Made by a program: the position numbers and the translations under genes
Shown here: positions 42,902-52,866 of the stretch, piece after piece
Position numbering within the stretch: the first letter of the stretch is position 1
Layout: the number at the start of each line of letters is the position of its first letter
Notes under the pieces: generated by a model
Seen by the model: only the letters and a program-made list of their open reading frames with translations
Told to the model about the DNA's origin: nothing
The model's database searches: none
Assembly (NCBI GenBank): GCA_023426435.1
Contig: JAFAAS010000018.1
Span: 3,767 to 67,766 of the forward strand
Direction: 5' to 3'
Source: Verrucomicrobiota bacterium
GTDB lineage: Bacteria; Verrucomicrobiota; Verrucomicrobiia; Opitutales; Opitutaceae
Length of the DNA stretch: 64,000 bases

Positions 42902-44389
42902 CTAGGGGCTCCCGGCCGTGTCTCGCGTCGGAGCCGCTCCCGGCGGCAGGTAGTTCGCCGCCTCATCGTCGATCACCAACACCCAGTCCGGCCCGCCCCA
43001 CTCGGGCCGCACGCGCTGTTCCTCATGCCGTCTGTAGCGGCCCGTGTTATTCGTTTCACCGATCAATCGCGCTTCGCCCGTCCGCGGATCAAACCACCAC
43101 GCTCGCAAGCGCTCACCGGCAATCACGGACGTATCGATCTCAAGGTCTCGTGAAATCGGCAGATAGATCATGATGGTCGTCGCATTCTTCTGCCCCGCGC
43201 TTCCGTCGCGCGTCACCTGAACATGATCGGTGTCCATGCCGAGATCCTTCACGAGGCTTTGATCCGGTAACCGCGATAAGAATGGCCGCGATTCGATCAG
43301 CGCGCGCAGGTGCTGCATTTGACCGGCACCGGGCGCGTTCAAACCCTCCTGCCAGCTCGTCGAAACATCCAGGATCGGTGTGTCATGCCCGGGCCGATAC
43401 ACCTGCCAGACGCTGTGATGGCCGTAAGTGTGACCAAACGCCCCGGCGAATATCGCCCAATACGCCGCCTTCCGCACATCGTAGTCCGTGAAACGGGGAT
43501 TCGCCGGATCGAACGCCGCCGGATGATCTTCGTAAGCCGGTTCCGCATCGAACACCGGCCGGACCGGCTGCGCGTCATACTCGCGCTCGATCATCTGCCA
43601 GTTGCGTGTCGAGAACCGCGCGTGGCCCGACTGGATCAGGTTAAAATCCAGCCACGGCGCATCCCGCCAATATCGCGCGGCCGACGCGTAGCCCTGGCAG
43701 TGATACGTCATCAGCGAGCGCGTATCGTGCTTTCGAATACCCGCGGCCAGCGCGTTCCAGATGGCCTCGTGGCCGGCGGGACTGCGATCGCCGCCGAGCA
43801 TCCAAATCACGTTGGTCCGGTCGCGATACCGCTGTCCGAGAAACTCGCCATACGCGTGAGCGTTCTCGACGTTGAACGGATGGTAGTTCTTGAAGCGCGG
43901 ATGAGGTTTGTCCTCCACGTGCGATCCCCAGGTCGGCAACAGCGCCACGTAGAGCCCGCGCTCTTCCGCCCGTTGCAGGGTGTAGTCCACGAGTTCGAAA
44001 AACGCTTCGTTCGGCCGCGCGGGATTTAGCGCGTGCAAGGGCAAATGCCCCTCGCGATTCGGCGTCTCCAGTCCATCGAGCTCGCCGAGGATCACGCATT
44101 GCACGACCGTGAACCGCTTCCCCGCCCGGTCGGCGAGGTAGCGATCGATCTCGCCGCGATCCATGCGATACAGCATCTGCCAGGCAGTATCGCCAAGATA
44201 GAAGAACGGGACGCTTTCCTCCGCTACGAGGAAGCGCCCGTTCTCGCTCGCCGCCAACCGTGGCAACGCTGCCGTCGCCACGGGCGTGAGCGCTATCAAC
44301 AGAAGGAAAACGCACCCGGCCAGCGTGAACGACCGGCGGCAACCCACCGCCCAGCCGCTTCCCCGATGCCGTTCGTTTTCCTTCATCAC
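42902..44389 (-). CDS. Secreted apiosidase-like glycosidase (DUF4038, GH140-like)
   Basis: The 495-residue protein has a signal peptide (FTLAGCVFLLLIALTPVATA) and the full DUF4038 plan: FFYLGDTAWQMLYRM, RYLADRAGKRFTVVQCV, YRDRTNVIWMLGGDRSP, and PVFDAEPAYEDHPA with the second acidic strand. FGHTYGHHSVWQ completes the barrel. The final ~90 residues form the small C-terminal beta domain often called 'putative collagen-binding'. GH140 enzymes release apiose from rhamnogalacturonan-II side chains, so the assignment points to a pectin-type substrate; related DUF4038 members act on other glycans. It is downstream of a TonB receptor gene by 3 bases and upstream of the MFS carrier. Confidence 0.75.
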   Translation of the reverse strand: MMKENERHRGSGWAVGCRRSFTLAGCVFLLLIALTPVATAALPRLAASENGRFLVAEESVPFFYLGDTAWQMLYRMDRGEIDRYLADRAGKRFTVVQCVILGELDGLETPNREGHLPLHALNPARPNEAFFELVDYTLQRAEERGLYVALLPTWGSHVEDKPHPRFKNYHPFNVENAHAYGEFLGQRYRDRTNVIWMLGGDRSPAGHEAIWNALAAGIRKHDTRSLMTYHCQGYASAARYWRDAPWLDFNLIQSGHARFSTRNWQMIEREYDAQPVRPVFDAEPAYEDHPAAFDPANPRFTDYDVRKAAYWAIFAGAFGHTYGHHSVWQVYRPGHDTPILDVSTSWQEGLNAPGAGQMQHLRALIESRPFLSRLPDQSLVKDLGMDTDHVQVTRDGSAGQKNATTIMIYLPISRDLEIDTSVIAGERLRAWWFDPRTGEARLIGETNNTGRYRRHEEQRVRPEWGGPDWVLVIDDEAANYLPPGAAPTRDTAGSP

Positions 44390-44392
44390 TGA

Positions 44393-47335
44393 CTAAAAGC
44401 TAAGCGTCGCCGTCAGCCGATACGTGCGCGGAACCGGCAGATAGACGGTGTAAGCCACGCCGTCACGCAAGAGTCCGCGATCTTCGAATGTCTGGCGAAC
44501 TGCGCCCGACGGCTCCGCGCCTGCCACCGGCTGCGGATCTTGCAAATCGAAAAGGTTGTCGATGTTGAGCTGCAGCTTCAGCCGGAAGCGGTCGTTGAGT
44601 TTGCGATGGTAGGAAATCATCGCGTTCCCGAGGAAGTAGTCCGGCGCGTAGACAGGTTGTTCGTCCGTCACCGTGCGATACGCGATCAGCGATCTGCCGC
44701 GATATTGCACACCAGCTCCAAACGCGAGGCCCTTCAGCGGCCCGTCATTGTTGAAGGCGTAGCGGCCAAAGAAATTGGCCGTCGTTTCACGGTCCTGGAA
44801 CGGCGAGCGACCTTCAGGCGCCGTCAGCACCACCATCAAATCGTCGAGCCCTTGAATCAGGCTGCCCACCGTTGAGCCGGCCGGCACGCCTGGCTGCTCG
44901 ATCGGGGTGCTTTGATCCGCGGCGAGCCAGGTCGCACGGTTGTCCGCCAGATACTTTTTGCCCCACGGGAAAAGGCGGCTGCTGACCGTTTCCGCATTCT
45001 TGTAGTTGAACGTGAGCGTGATTTGCGGCGTCGGGTTGGCGGTAAGCTCGAACTCGTAGCCTTCGCTCTGGAGGCTGCGCGTGTCGCGGCCACCGAGATC
45101 CACCGTCTGCCCCATCGCGTTCCAGATCGCTTCCGACCATACGAAGAAGTTTCCGTCCATCGCCACGTTCTGATTCGCATCCGCCGTCTCATACCAACCG
45201 AGCGACGCACCGATCTTGCCGTCAAACAGCCAGAACTTCACGCCCGCATCCGTGCCTTCGCCGGAACGATTGCCGATCGAGGTGAGATTGCCGATCGGCC
45301 CAATGACTTCGTCGGCGCCGTTGTCCTGAAAATTGTTCGCGCGATTATAATAGAGCGACAACCGGTTCGGCAGCACGTGGAAGACCACGCCGCGCGTGAA
45401 GGTGTCGCCTTTCACCGAACGGAGCAGCCCGCTGCGCTGAAACCCGCGCACCGCGGCCGTGCCCGGCTCCGTCGCCGGCGTGGAATTATAAAGATCCTCC
45501 TCATCCGTGCGCCAGCCGAACAGCCCGACAATGCGGTCGTCCCAGAAATAATTCTGCATCGCGAACATCGAGGTCTGCGTCTCGTTGCGGCTCCACTCCC
45601 AGATGCGATTCTCGAGCGACGGCTGCACCATGGCTCCCGACCGATTCGCCATTGGGCGGACGCCGGCCGACGCGAGCGCGGCGAAGGGATCGCCCATGCC
45701 ACGGTCCACCTCGTTCGCCGCGAACGGGTCGTAGTAGTTGCCCCAGAAGATGCGGTTGTCGTTGTGGAAATACGAAGGCTGCGCCCGCGTGGAATGGCTG
45801 TTCACCCAACGGCCGGTGCGCCGCTCGCTTTCGTAACCTTTTTCCGAATACAAGGCGGCCAGCCGGTGGTGGCCGAGAATGCGGGCCCAGCGCGAGTTCT
45901 CCAGCACCTCTTCGAAATTGAGGGTGTAGGCTGCCGTCGCGCGGCGCTCCTCGCGGAAATACTTCCGCCAGATATGGCTGTCCTGGCCAAAGCCTCCGTT
46001 CGAGATGAGCACCGTCTTCCCAAAGTTCGGGTTCGTCACCATTCCGGTCTGCACTCCATTGGCATCGAAGGTCGGAAGATATGAGTTCGCGTCCTTCCGA
46101 ACCCGATACGTCCCGAAATTCATCGGCGAAATGATGCTTCGCTGCTCATACTCACCCGACGCGGCGAGTTCGATGAAGAGGTTGCGCCCGATCTGCTGCT
46201 CGATGAACACGCTGCCAACCTTCGCGTCCGAGTCGCTGCGCGCGCCCGCGCCGAGCGGGTTCGCGTTGCGTGGCACCACGCTGAAATCGAGCACGTTCGG
46301 CGGGGTGTTGAGGCCCGGGATCGCCGGCGTGGCGCCATCCGACCAGCGAAACTGCTGCGTGCCGGCGTTCCACACGAACTGATCCGCCCACACGCCGTCC
46401 GACATGAAAACAATCGCGCCGCCCGCTGCATTTACGGTGCCGGCGGGAGCCGTGCCCCAGGTGCTCGCGGTGTGGGCACCAGGCGAACCGGCGAGTTCCC
46501 AGCCGAGGTAGGCTTCGAAAGGCGTCCACGGACGCGCCCGGTTTTCCGAAATATCCATCCGCTCCGCCTCCACGCGAATGGTGGTCTTCTGGAACGGCCG
46601 CCATGTGCCGGCGATCGCCCCGCCCTTCTTGTCCTGAAATTCGAAATCGCGATAGCCCTCCTTCTCCTGCCACAAGGCGTTCACGCGCACCGCAGCCTTC
46701 TCGCCGAGCGTTTGGTTGTAATCGAGCGACGCACGACGCTCGCCAAAACTTCCCGCCGACAACTGCACCGAGCCGAAATCGCGATCAGTCCGTGCGCTCT
46801 TGGTCGTCGAGTTGATGATGCCCGCGGGCGAGCCGATGCCGAAAAGCACCGAGTTCGGACCGCGCGAGAAATCGAGTCGTTCGGTGTTGTAGAAATCAAT
46901 GTTCAAACCCGTCGCCATGTAATTGCGCGCTCGACCTGCGCCCGAGATGCCGCGCATGCGCGTTTGGAAATTGTTTTCGACGATGCCGTTTCCGGTCGTG
47001 TCGTAATCGGTCACCGTGTTTACCGCGAACTCGAGCGCGTCGTTCACCGTCACCGCTCCCAGATCGTCGAGGAGCTCTTTCGTGAACACCGAGATCGGCG
47101 CCGCGAGATCTTTCAAATCGGTGTTGAGACGGCTGCCGGCCAACGTGCTCGCAGCCGCGTAGCCTTGGTCTTTTTTGCTGCTCACCACGAAGGTGGAGAG
47201 CTCGACGATGTCTTGCTCGCGAGCGCCGGAATCGTTTGCGGCGGATTGCGCGAAAGCCGACAGATTCAGCGCGGCAGCGCCGAGTGCGGCTGCGCTCCAG
47301 CTTCGGAGCGAACGCGGAGTGAGGGAGTAGTTCAT
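44393..47335 (-). CDS. TonB-dependent outer-membrane receptor (980 aa)
   Basis: This protein has a signal peptide (about 12-29, ending SAFAQ), an N-terminal extension IVELSTFVVSSKKDQGY, and a plug with ISVFTKELLDDLGA and LDFSRGPNSVLFGIGSPAG. The barrel ends in a terminal Phe (ATLSF). The start at 47335 was chosen because it begins the signal peptide; an upstream extension is not signal-like. The apiosidase-like gene follows immediately (start only 3 bases beyond the receptor stop), so the two are probably one transcript. Two LacI genes precede it on the same strand. It likely binds and imports an oligosaccharide with energy from TonB/ExbBD. Confidence 0.9.
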   Translation of the reverse strand: MNYSLTPRSLRSWSAAALGAAALNLSAFAQSAANDSGAREQDIVELSTFVVSSKKDQGYAAASTLAGSRLNTDLKDLAAPISVFTKELLDDLGAVTVNDALEFAVNTVTDYDTTGNGIVENNFQTRMRGISGAGRARNYMATGLNIDFYNTERLDFSRGPNSVLFGIGSPAGIINSTTKSARTDRDFGSVQLSAGSFGERRASLDYNQTLGEKAAVRVNALWQEKEGYRDFEFQDKKGGAIAGTWRPFQKTTIRVEAERMDISENRARPWTPFEAYLGWELAGSPGAHTASTWGTAPAGTVNAAGGAIVFMSDGVWADQFVWNAGTQQFRWSDGATPAIPGLNTPPNVLDFSVVPRNANPLGAGARSDSDAKVGSVFIEQQIGRNLFIELAASGEYEQRSIISPMNFGTYRVRKDANSYLPTFDANGVQTGMVTNPNFGKTVLISNGGFGQDSHIWRKYFREERRATAAYTLNFEEVLENSRWARILGHHRLAALYSEKGYESERRTGRWVNSHSTRAQPSYFHNDNRIFWGNYYDPFAANEVDRGMGDPFAALASAGVRPMANRSGAMVQPSLENRIWEWSRNETQTSMFAMQNYFWDDRIVGLFGWRTDEEDLYNSTPATEPGTAAVRGFQRSGLLRSVKGDTFTRGVVFHVLPNRLSLYYNRANNFQDNGADEVIGPIGNLTSIGNRSGEGTDAGVKFWLFDGKIGASLGWYETADANQNVAMDGNFFVWSEAIWNAMGQTVDLGGRDTRSLQSEGYEFELTANPTPQITLTFNYKNAETVSSRLFPWGKKYLADNRATWLAADQSTPIEQPGVPAGSTVGSLIQGLDDLMVVLTAPEGRSPFQDRETTANFFGRYAFNNDGPLKGLAFGAGVQYRGRSLIAYRTVTDEQPVYAPDYFLGNAMISYHRKLNDRFRLKLQLNIDNLFDLQDPQPVAGAEPSGAVRQTFEDRGLLRDGVAYTVYLPVPRTYRLTATLSF

Positions 47336-47497
47336 AGTGCGCGGACGGGGTCTGGTTTGCTCGGGCAGGAAAGCGGGCCTGCCTTTGCCTTCACGTAGGC
47401 CGCATGCCTCTCCCCGCCAACGGCGCGAAATCTGATCCTGTTTAAATCCCGATCCGTTCGCTGCGAAATACCCCGCCAAAAACTGCGCTTCGGCGCG

Positions 47498-48526
47498 TCA
47501 GCGACGCCGATTCGGCAGGGTCAAACCCTCGTGCCACTGCGGCTCGATGAGAAGTTTTCGCTGCACCTTCGGCACGCCCCACTCGTCCTCATTCATCGCC
47601 GCGACGAGCGCATCCACTCCGACACTACCGATGTTGCTCGTCTCGCGCTCCACCCCCGTGAGTTCGGGCGATTCTGCAACCACTACGCCGAGGCCTGCGA
47701 AGGCCACATCGCCGGGGACGCTCCGGCCCGTCGACAAGATCCACTCGTAGACTCGCGAGATGAAACCGATCACGACCTCCGGCTTGTAGCGGTCGAGCCA
47801 TCGCACGAAGCTGTCGCGATCGCGATGATCGCTCGTGAGCAGCGGGATTCGGTCTGCGGCTCGCAACCAGTCCTGCTGCGAGGCCAGCGACGCGCCCAGT
47901 CGCGCAGCGTCATCGAACGCCCGCGGTTGGTGCGACAAAATCGCGCCGCCCACGCGGCGATAACCGCGATCGATCACCGTCCGCCAAACCACGCGTGTCG
48001 CCTGAAAAGTATCCGGCGCAATGGTGTGAAACGGCACCTCGACCCAACCCACATCCAGGCACACGACCGTGAATTTTTCCGCCGGCAGCTCGAGAATGCT
48101 CGGCCCCTCGATATTGGCGAACTGCGGCACCAGCAACCCACGGATCCCGCGGTGATGCAGCACGCGACTCGCTGCTCCGATCGTGGCATAATCCGCGAGG
48201 TCGAAATCGTTCAGGATGTAGCCGCGTTCCTCCGCGCGCCGCTTGGCCGCCGCCAGAAATCGGCGATGCGTGTCGTGATTCTCCATTCGGCTGTCGACCA
48301 GATATCCGAGCACCGCACCGCTCCCCGTCTCGTGCCCCGCCCAACGCTGCCGCGCCAGCGTCGCGAGCGCCGGATCCGGCCGGTAGCCGAGTTTCTCCGC
48401 CATCGCCCGCACCGCGAGGCGCGTCGCTTTGGCGATGCTCGGATGATGACGCAGCGCCAGCGAAACGGTTGCCTTGCTGAGTTTGAGCCGCCGGCCGATG
48501 TCCTCCTGCGTGACGCGCCGATTCAT
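47498..48526 (-). CDS. LacI-family transcription regulator
   Basis: The 342-residue protein has an N-terminal LacI helix-turn-helix (VTQEDIGRRLKLSKATVSLALR, residues 5-26) with hinge helix near 30-50 including AEKLGYRPDPALATLA. The remaining part is a periplasmic-binding-like sugar-sensing domain with RGIRGLLVPQ and HTIAPDTFQATR. It is closely paralogous to the gene just upstream. It starts 21 bases from that gene's stop and ends 162 bases before the TonB receptor gene, so the three may be co-transcribed and the regulator probably controls this cluster. The bound sugar is unknown. Confidence 0.88.
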   Translation of the reverse strand: MNRRVTQEDIGRRLKLSKATVSLALRHHPSIAKATRLAVRAMAEKLGYRPDPALATLARQRWAGHETGSGAVLGYLVDSRMENHDTHRRFLAAAKRRAEERGYILNDFDLADYATIGAASRVLHHRGIRGLLVPQFANIEGPSILELPAEKFTVVCLDVGWVEVPFHTIAPDTFQATRVVWRTVIDRGYRRVGGAILSHQPRAFDDAARLGASLASQQDWLRAADRIPLLTSDHRDRDSFVRWLDRYKPEVVIGFISRVYEWILSTGRSVPGDVAFAGLGVVVAESPELTGVERETSNIGSVGVDALVAAMNEDEWGVPKVQRKLLIEPQWHEGLTLPNRRR

Positions 48527-48547
48527 GTATCCACCGCGCGGATGCGC

Positions 48548-49660
48548 TTAGCCCCGTTGCCGCACCGCAGCGGTTTTCCGCTTCGTCCGGGGCGCTGTGG
48601 AAGAGGTCGAGCGCTCCGCGTTCGGCTTCCCTTGCGCCGGCGCTCGCGCCAGCAGCGTCGTTCCTTCGTGCCACTCCGGCTCGAGCAACAACACCTGCTG
48701 CGCCTCGGGCAGGCCCCAGTTGTTGTCCAGCATCTGGGAAATCAAAAAGTCCACTGCGCTCCGCGCCACCAAGTCGGTCTGCAAGCTCACCCCGGAATAG
48801 GTCTCGTGCGGCCAGGCGTGCAACGACGCGAGGCCGATGTCCTCCGGCACGCGATAGCCCGCCTCCGTCAGCCACCGATATGGTTTCGCTGCAATGAGCG
48901 ATATGATCACGTCCGGCCGGTGCTTCTTCACCCACGCCAGGAACGCATCGCGATCGCTTGGCGGACAAAGCAGGAACGGCACCCGATCTTCCTCTGCCAC
49001 AAGTTCCATCTGCTCCGCATACGAGGCGCCGAGCCGCGCAAAATCGTCGACCGCTACCGGCTGGTGCCGAAACAGCGCCGCACCGATGCGTCGGTAGCCT
49101 CGCTTCACCACTTGCTGCCACGCGAGCCGTGCCCCTTCGAACTTGTCCGGAGTCACGATATGAAATGCCGTGCGCAACCAGCCGATCGAACAACCGACGA
49201 CCGTAAACCTCTCCCACTGGAAATCGTGCAGGTCCGGGTCCACTTCGGGCGGCATCGTGGGCAAAATCACCCCGCGGATCCCACGATTGAAGAGCACCTT
49301 GCTCGCAGCCGCACCGTTCGGATACGCCGACAGGTCGAATTCCACCAGATTGTAGCCTCGCTCCTCCGCTCGCTTCCGCGCCCCAGCCAGATGACGTCGC
49401 TGCAAATCGAACTCGGGCCTCTTCTTGTGCACGAGATACACCAACGTCACTCCGCGATCCGTTTCCTGGTTCGCCCAGCGATGCCGCGAGAGCATCGCAA
49501 TCGCCGGATCCGGCCGATAACCCATCTTCTCCGCCATCTCGACGATCTTGCGGCGCGTGTCCTCCGGGAGCCGCGGGCTCCCGCGCAGAGCCAGCGACAC
49601 CGTCGATTTGTCGAAGCCGGTTTTCTCCCCGATATCGCGGTGGGTGACGCGTTGATTCAT
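48548..49660 (-). CDS. LacI-family transcription regulator
   Basis: This 370-residue regulator starts MNQRVTHRDIGEKTGFDKST and carries the LacI HTH (about 5-26) and hinge (MAEKMGYRPDPAIAML). The effector domain has RGIRGVILPTMPPEVD and FHIVTPDKFEGAR. A tail of about 30 Ser/Thr/Lys/Arg-rich residues after ARAPAQGK is extra compared with LacI relatives. Start 49660 aligns with the paralogue's start; an upstream ATG-like site at 49687 is less likely. It lies directly upstream of a second LacI gene. A repeated TGACAACG upstream is a possible autoregulatory site. Confidence 0.88.
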   Translation of the reverse strand: MNQRVTHRDIGEKTGFDKSTVSLALRGSPRLPEDTRRKIVEMAEKMGYRPDPAIAMLSRHRWANQETDRGVTLVYLVHKKRPEFDLQRRHLAGARKRAEERGYNLVEFDLSAYPNGAAASKVLFNRGIRGVILPTMPPEVDPDLHDFQWERFTVVGCSIGWLRTAFHIVTPDKFEGARLAWQQVVKRGYRRIGAALFRHQPVAVDDFARLGASYAEQMELVAEEDRVPFLLCPPSDRDAFLAWVKKHRPDVIISLIAAKPYRWLTEAGYRVPEDIGLASLHAWPHETYSGVSLQTDLVARSAVDFLISQMLDNNWGLPEAQQVLLLEPEWHEGTTLLARAPAQGKPNAERSTSSTAPRTKRKTAAVRQRG

Positions 49661-49665
49661 CGGGA

Positions 49666-49696
49666 TGACAACGAGTGACAACGGCACCCCTTGTCA
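49666..49696. promoter_or_regulatory. Repeated TGACAACG upstream of LacI gene
   Basis: TGACAACG occurs at 49666-49673 and 49676-49683, one helical turn apart, followed by an inverted TTGTCA at 49691-49696. The cluster begins 5 bases upstream of the LacI start, so it could be a promoter/operator for autoregulation. Confidence 0.35.
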
Positions 49697-49795
49697 ATCG
49701 CCGGGCGCCGCCACCCGCTGCTCGAGCGGCGACAAGGCTCCAACACGTTGACCGCTGCAGCCAGAAACAGCGACGACGCCCCTCGCCTCACGATC

Positions 49796-51271
49796 TCACC
49801 TTCGCGCCGTGAATGCTTCGCGTGCGAATTTCAGTGCGTCCGCATCCGCCCCGAGATCGCGCGCCGCATTTGCGTAGGGCAGCATCTCCTTCAGTTCGAC
49901 CGCTCGCCCGCGCGCCGGCGAATGGTCGGCCAAACGGAAATCGCCGCTCTGCGCCGCCACAAAACGCGGATCCTCCACCAAGGTCGCCTGGCGACCAAAC
50001 GCCCGCGACACCCCGTAACGCGACGTCGAATCCGTCGGCTCCGCGACCTTCGCCACCCACGGAAACACCAAATTCCCCTGCACGCTCGCGTGCGTCACGG
50101 TCGCATTGTCGTCGTCCTCCTTCAGCTGAACGCTGCCGATGCCAAACGCGCCGCTGTCCACGACGATGTTGTTGACCACCGTGATCGCCTCCGCGACCGG
50201 CGAGCGCAAATCGATGCCGCCCGTTCCGCCCGCCCAGTGCCCGACCGCGCCGTTTTGAACGAGGGTGTTGTGGGCAATCACAATATCGCGGCGCGGACCG
50301 TCGAGCCCCCACCGTCCAAAATAAACGCCCGAACCGCGCGTGCGAACGAAGACATTGTTGTGCACCCAAACCTTGCGCATCCACGCGCCTTCGCCTTCGC
50401 ACGATAGCACCACGCCCCACTCGCAGTCTTCGACGTAGTTGTGGTCAAACGACACATTCTCGAGCATCCCATACCACGCGTCGGCATACAGGCCCTGACG
50501 ATGCACGCGCCGAACGATGTTGTGGTGAACGCGTCCGTCGCGCGACGCTTCCTTCACGTCGATCCCTTCCTTGTGGCTGTCGTGAATGTGATTCCACGCG
50601 ACTTCGAAATCGCTCACGCCGCCCAGCGAGATGGCCTCATGCGGTGCTTCGCGCGGCTTGGGCTTCGACATGTCGCGCATATCGAGGTTGTTCGCATCGG
50701 TGACCGTATTTCGCAGGATCCGAATGTGGTGTGTATTCCATGCGCCGATACCGCAGGAATGCGTGTGCTCCGTCCGGCAGCCGACGATATCCACGTGATG
50801 GCTCGGTCCGCGAACGAAGATCCCCATCGCCAGCGAGTTCTTCACCGTCAGCCCTTCGATCCGCACATACGACGGCCCTTCCACGTGCACCATGCCGGTG
50901 CCGCCAAGTCGCGCGCTCACCTGCGGCGTATGTTTCCAATCGCTGCCATCGATGATCGCCTCACCATCGCCCGCGGACTTGATGACCACCCACGCATCTT
51001 CGCGACCGCCCGGCCCGAGACGCAGCGGCTCCGTTAATCGATAGGTGCCCGCCTTCAACAGCAGCGTGTCGCCTGGCTGCAGTTGCTTCACCGCGTGATG
51101 CAGCGACGTGAACGGCCGATTTGCCGTGCCCTCGCCAGGTTCAGTTGCATCGGAAGCGGCCGGCGCCGCGTAAAGCTCGCGCGCCTGCACGGATGAAAAC
51201 ACGGCCATCAGGGCGAGGCCCAATGCGGCGAATAAGCGTCGTGGAAACGTCAGGGAGGAGGTGGGTGACAT
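49796..51271 (-). CDS. Secreted right-handed parallel beta-helix protein (lyase-like)
   Basis: The 491-residue protein has a signal peptide (RLFAALGLALMAVFSSVQA) followed by a PFTSLHHAVKQLQPGDTLLL segment typical of the cap of beta-helix enzymes. Repeated turns rich in Asn, Gly, Val and His (such as IRILRNTVTDANN, FEVAWNHIHDSH, VWVHNNVFVRTRGSG, IVIAHNTLVQNG) show a right-handed parallel beta-helix. Families with this fold include PL6, PL9, GH28-like and NosD-like proteins. No lyase catalytic residues were recognised. The C-terminal end carries GDFRLADHSPARG, common in beta-helix glycan-acting proteins of this phylum. It lies 32 bases from the stop of the adjacent sulfatase gene, in the same direction. 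Confidence 0.72.
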   Translation of the reverse strand: MSPTSSLTFPRRLFAALGLALMAVFSSVQARELYAAPAASDATEPGEGTANRPFTSLHHAVKQLQPGDTLLLKAGTYRLTEPLRLGPGGREDAWVVIKSAGDGEAIIDGSDWKHTPQVSARLGGTGMVHVEGPSYVRIEGLTVKNSLAMGIFVRGPSHHVDIVGCRTEHTHSCGIGAWNTHHIRILRNTVTDANNLDMRDMSKPKPREAPHEAISLGGVSDFEVAWNHIHDSHKEGIDVKEASRDGRVHHNIVRRVHRQGLYADAWYGMLENVSFDHNYVEDCEWGVVLSCEGEGAWMRKVWVHNNVFVRTRGSGVYFGRWGLDGPRRDIVIAHNTLVQNGAVGHWAGGTGGIDLRSPVAEAITVVNNIVVDSGAFGIGSVQLKEDDDNATVTHASVQGNLVFPWVAKVAEPTDSTSRYGVSRAFGRQATLVEDPRFVAAQSGDFRLADHSPARGRAVELKEMLPYANAARDLGADADALKFAREAFTARR

Positions 51272-51303
51272 GATGTAGTTGGAAATTGATTACACGCAGG
51301 ACC

Positions 51304-52779
51304 TCAGCGCACCGGCAGCGGTAGAAAATCCCAGTCGAGCGTCATCTTCTCCGCCAGCGCGAGCTTCAGTTCCTGCTCCACTTCGGCATACGCGGGATCG
51401 CCCGCCACGTTGTTCATCTCGGCCGGATCCCGTTCGAGATCGTAGAGCTCATACGTCGGCCGCGGCGTGAAGTAGGCTTTCACGAATTTGGCCTCGAGCG
51501 TTCCGGCCGCGTGCGCCGCCGTGATCTCCTTCCAACTCGGCTGCCCCACGCTGTCGATCGGCGCCACCGGCGCGTTCGGCGTGCAGTTGTAGATCAGCTT
51601 GTAGCGCTCCGACCGAATCGCCCGCGACAGATCGAAGGTCGCCGCCGGCATGTCCGGCCGCATTCCGCCGTCGCCGCCGTGCGGCCCGCGTTGCGCAAAA
51701 ATATACCGCCGGTCCTCACGCGCTTCGTCTCCGCGCAACAGCTTCAAGAAGCTTACGCCGCTCATCTCCTTCGGCGCCTTCACCCCCGCCGCATCGAGCA
51801 TCGTCGGCGCAATGTCCTCGCCCGAGATCAACGCCTTCGTGCTCGTGCCCGGTTGCACCACGCCGGGCCAACGCACGAGCAGCGGCACCGCGATTCCCGG
51901 ATCGTGCAGCGCCCCTTTCCCATGCGGAAAAGCCATGCCGTTGTCGCCCATGAACACGACCAGCGTGTTCTCGTCCAAACCGCGCGCCCGCAACACCTCG
52001 AGCACGTCCGCGATGTCCGTATCGAGATGTTCGATCTCCGCGATATGCCGCGCAAGGTCGCCGCGCACGCCGGGCAAATCCGGCAGATAATCCGGCACAT
52101 CGAGCTTCGACGCATCCGGCAGCCCCTGCGGCCCGCGCAGCGTCCACACGTGATGCGGATCCGAAAAATTCAGCCAGAAGAACCAGGGCTGCCCTTCCGG
52201 CACTTTCTCCAAAAACGAATTCAGCTTCCCGCCGAAATCCTCCATCTCGCCCGGCTCCTGCGAATAGTTGAACCTCCGCTCGAAGCTCCGCAGATCGTGC
52301 TCGCCGATCAGCGCCCAAATGTTCGGCGTGCGCTCCGCGAATTTCTTCTCCGGACCGTCGAGATGATGATAACGCCCCGCCACGCCCGTGAAATAACCGG
52401 CCTCATGCCGCAACACGTCCGGCAGTGTCACCACATCCGGCGGCAGCGGCGCTGTAAACCTCACCATCCGCGCCGCCACGGGCGACCGCCCGCTCATCAA
52501 CGACGCGCGCGAGGGCACGCACGAGGGCGATGTCACAAACGCTCGGTCCGCCCGCAGGCCTTGCGCCGCGAGCCGGTCGAGAGTCGGCGTGCGCACGTCC
52601 TTGTTTCCATAGGCGCCGAGATACGGATAACTGTGATCGTCGGAGAGCAGAAACAGGATGTTCGGCTTCTTCGGGGAAGCATTCGCATCCTTAGCCGTTG
52701 CAGCCCGCGCCGCCGCCAGCGAGCAAAACGCCGTCAGCAAGCCGAGCACCGTGAAAGAGAGCCGAGTCATTGGGGTCAT
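51304..52779 (-). CDS. Secreted Cys-type sulfatase
   Basis: This 491-residue protein has a signal peptide (SFTVLGLLTAFCSLAAARA) and an S1 sulfatase domain. The formylglycine site is C87 in PSCVPSRASLMSG; ILFLLSDDHSYPY (41-53) and VVFMGDNGMAFP give metal ligands. PWFFWLNFSDPHHVW and SERYKLIYNCTPNAPVAP resemble heparan-N-sulfatase-like S1 proteins, but this is not decisive. ATG 52779 was chosen, with another at 52770. It is 32 bases upstream of the beta-helix gene and 87 bases after the GH36-like gene. A sulfatase next to a beta-helix glycan-active protein supports a sulfated substrate. Confidence 0.85.
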   Translation of the reverse strand: MTPMTRLSFTVLGLLTAFCSLAAARAATAKDANASPKKPNILFLLSDDHSYPYLGAYGNKDVRTPTLDRLAAQGLRADRAFVTSPSCVPSRASLMSGRSPVAARMVRFTAPLPPDVVTLPDVLRHEAGYFTGVAGRYHHLDGPEKKFAERTPNIWALIGEHDLRSFERRFNYSQEPGEMEDFGGKLNSFLEKVPEGQPWFFWLNFSDPHHVWTLRGPQGLPDASKLDVPDYLPDLPGVRGDLARHIAEIEHLDTDIADVLEVLRARGLDENTLVVFMGDNGMAFPHGKGALHDPGIAVPLLVRWPGVVQPGTSTKALISGEDIAPTMLDAAGVKAPKEMSGVSFLKLLRGDEAREDRRYIFAQRGPHGGDGGMRPDMPAATFDLSRAIRSERYKLIYNCTPNAPVAPIDSVGQPSWKEITAAHAAGTLEAKFVKAYFTPRPTYELYDLERDPAEMNNVAGDPAYAEVEQELKLALAEKMTLDWDFLPLPVR

Positions 52780-52866
52780 GCGGTTCGGAATTCCCCACGC
52801 AACACCCCTCCGCCCATCGAGCAAGCGCCGCGTCGTTCATCCCGGCTACCAACCGCGTCAGCCCGT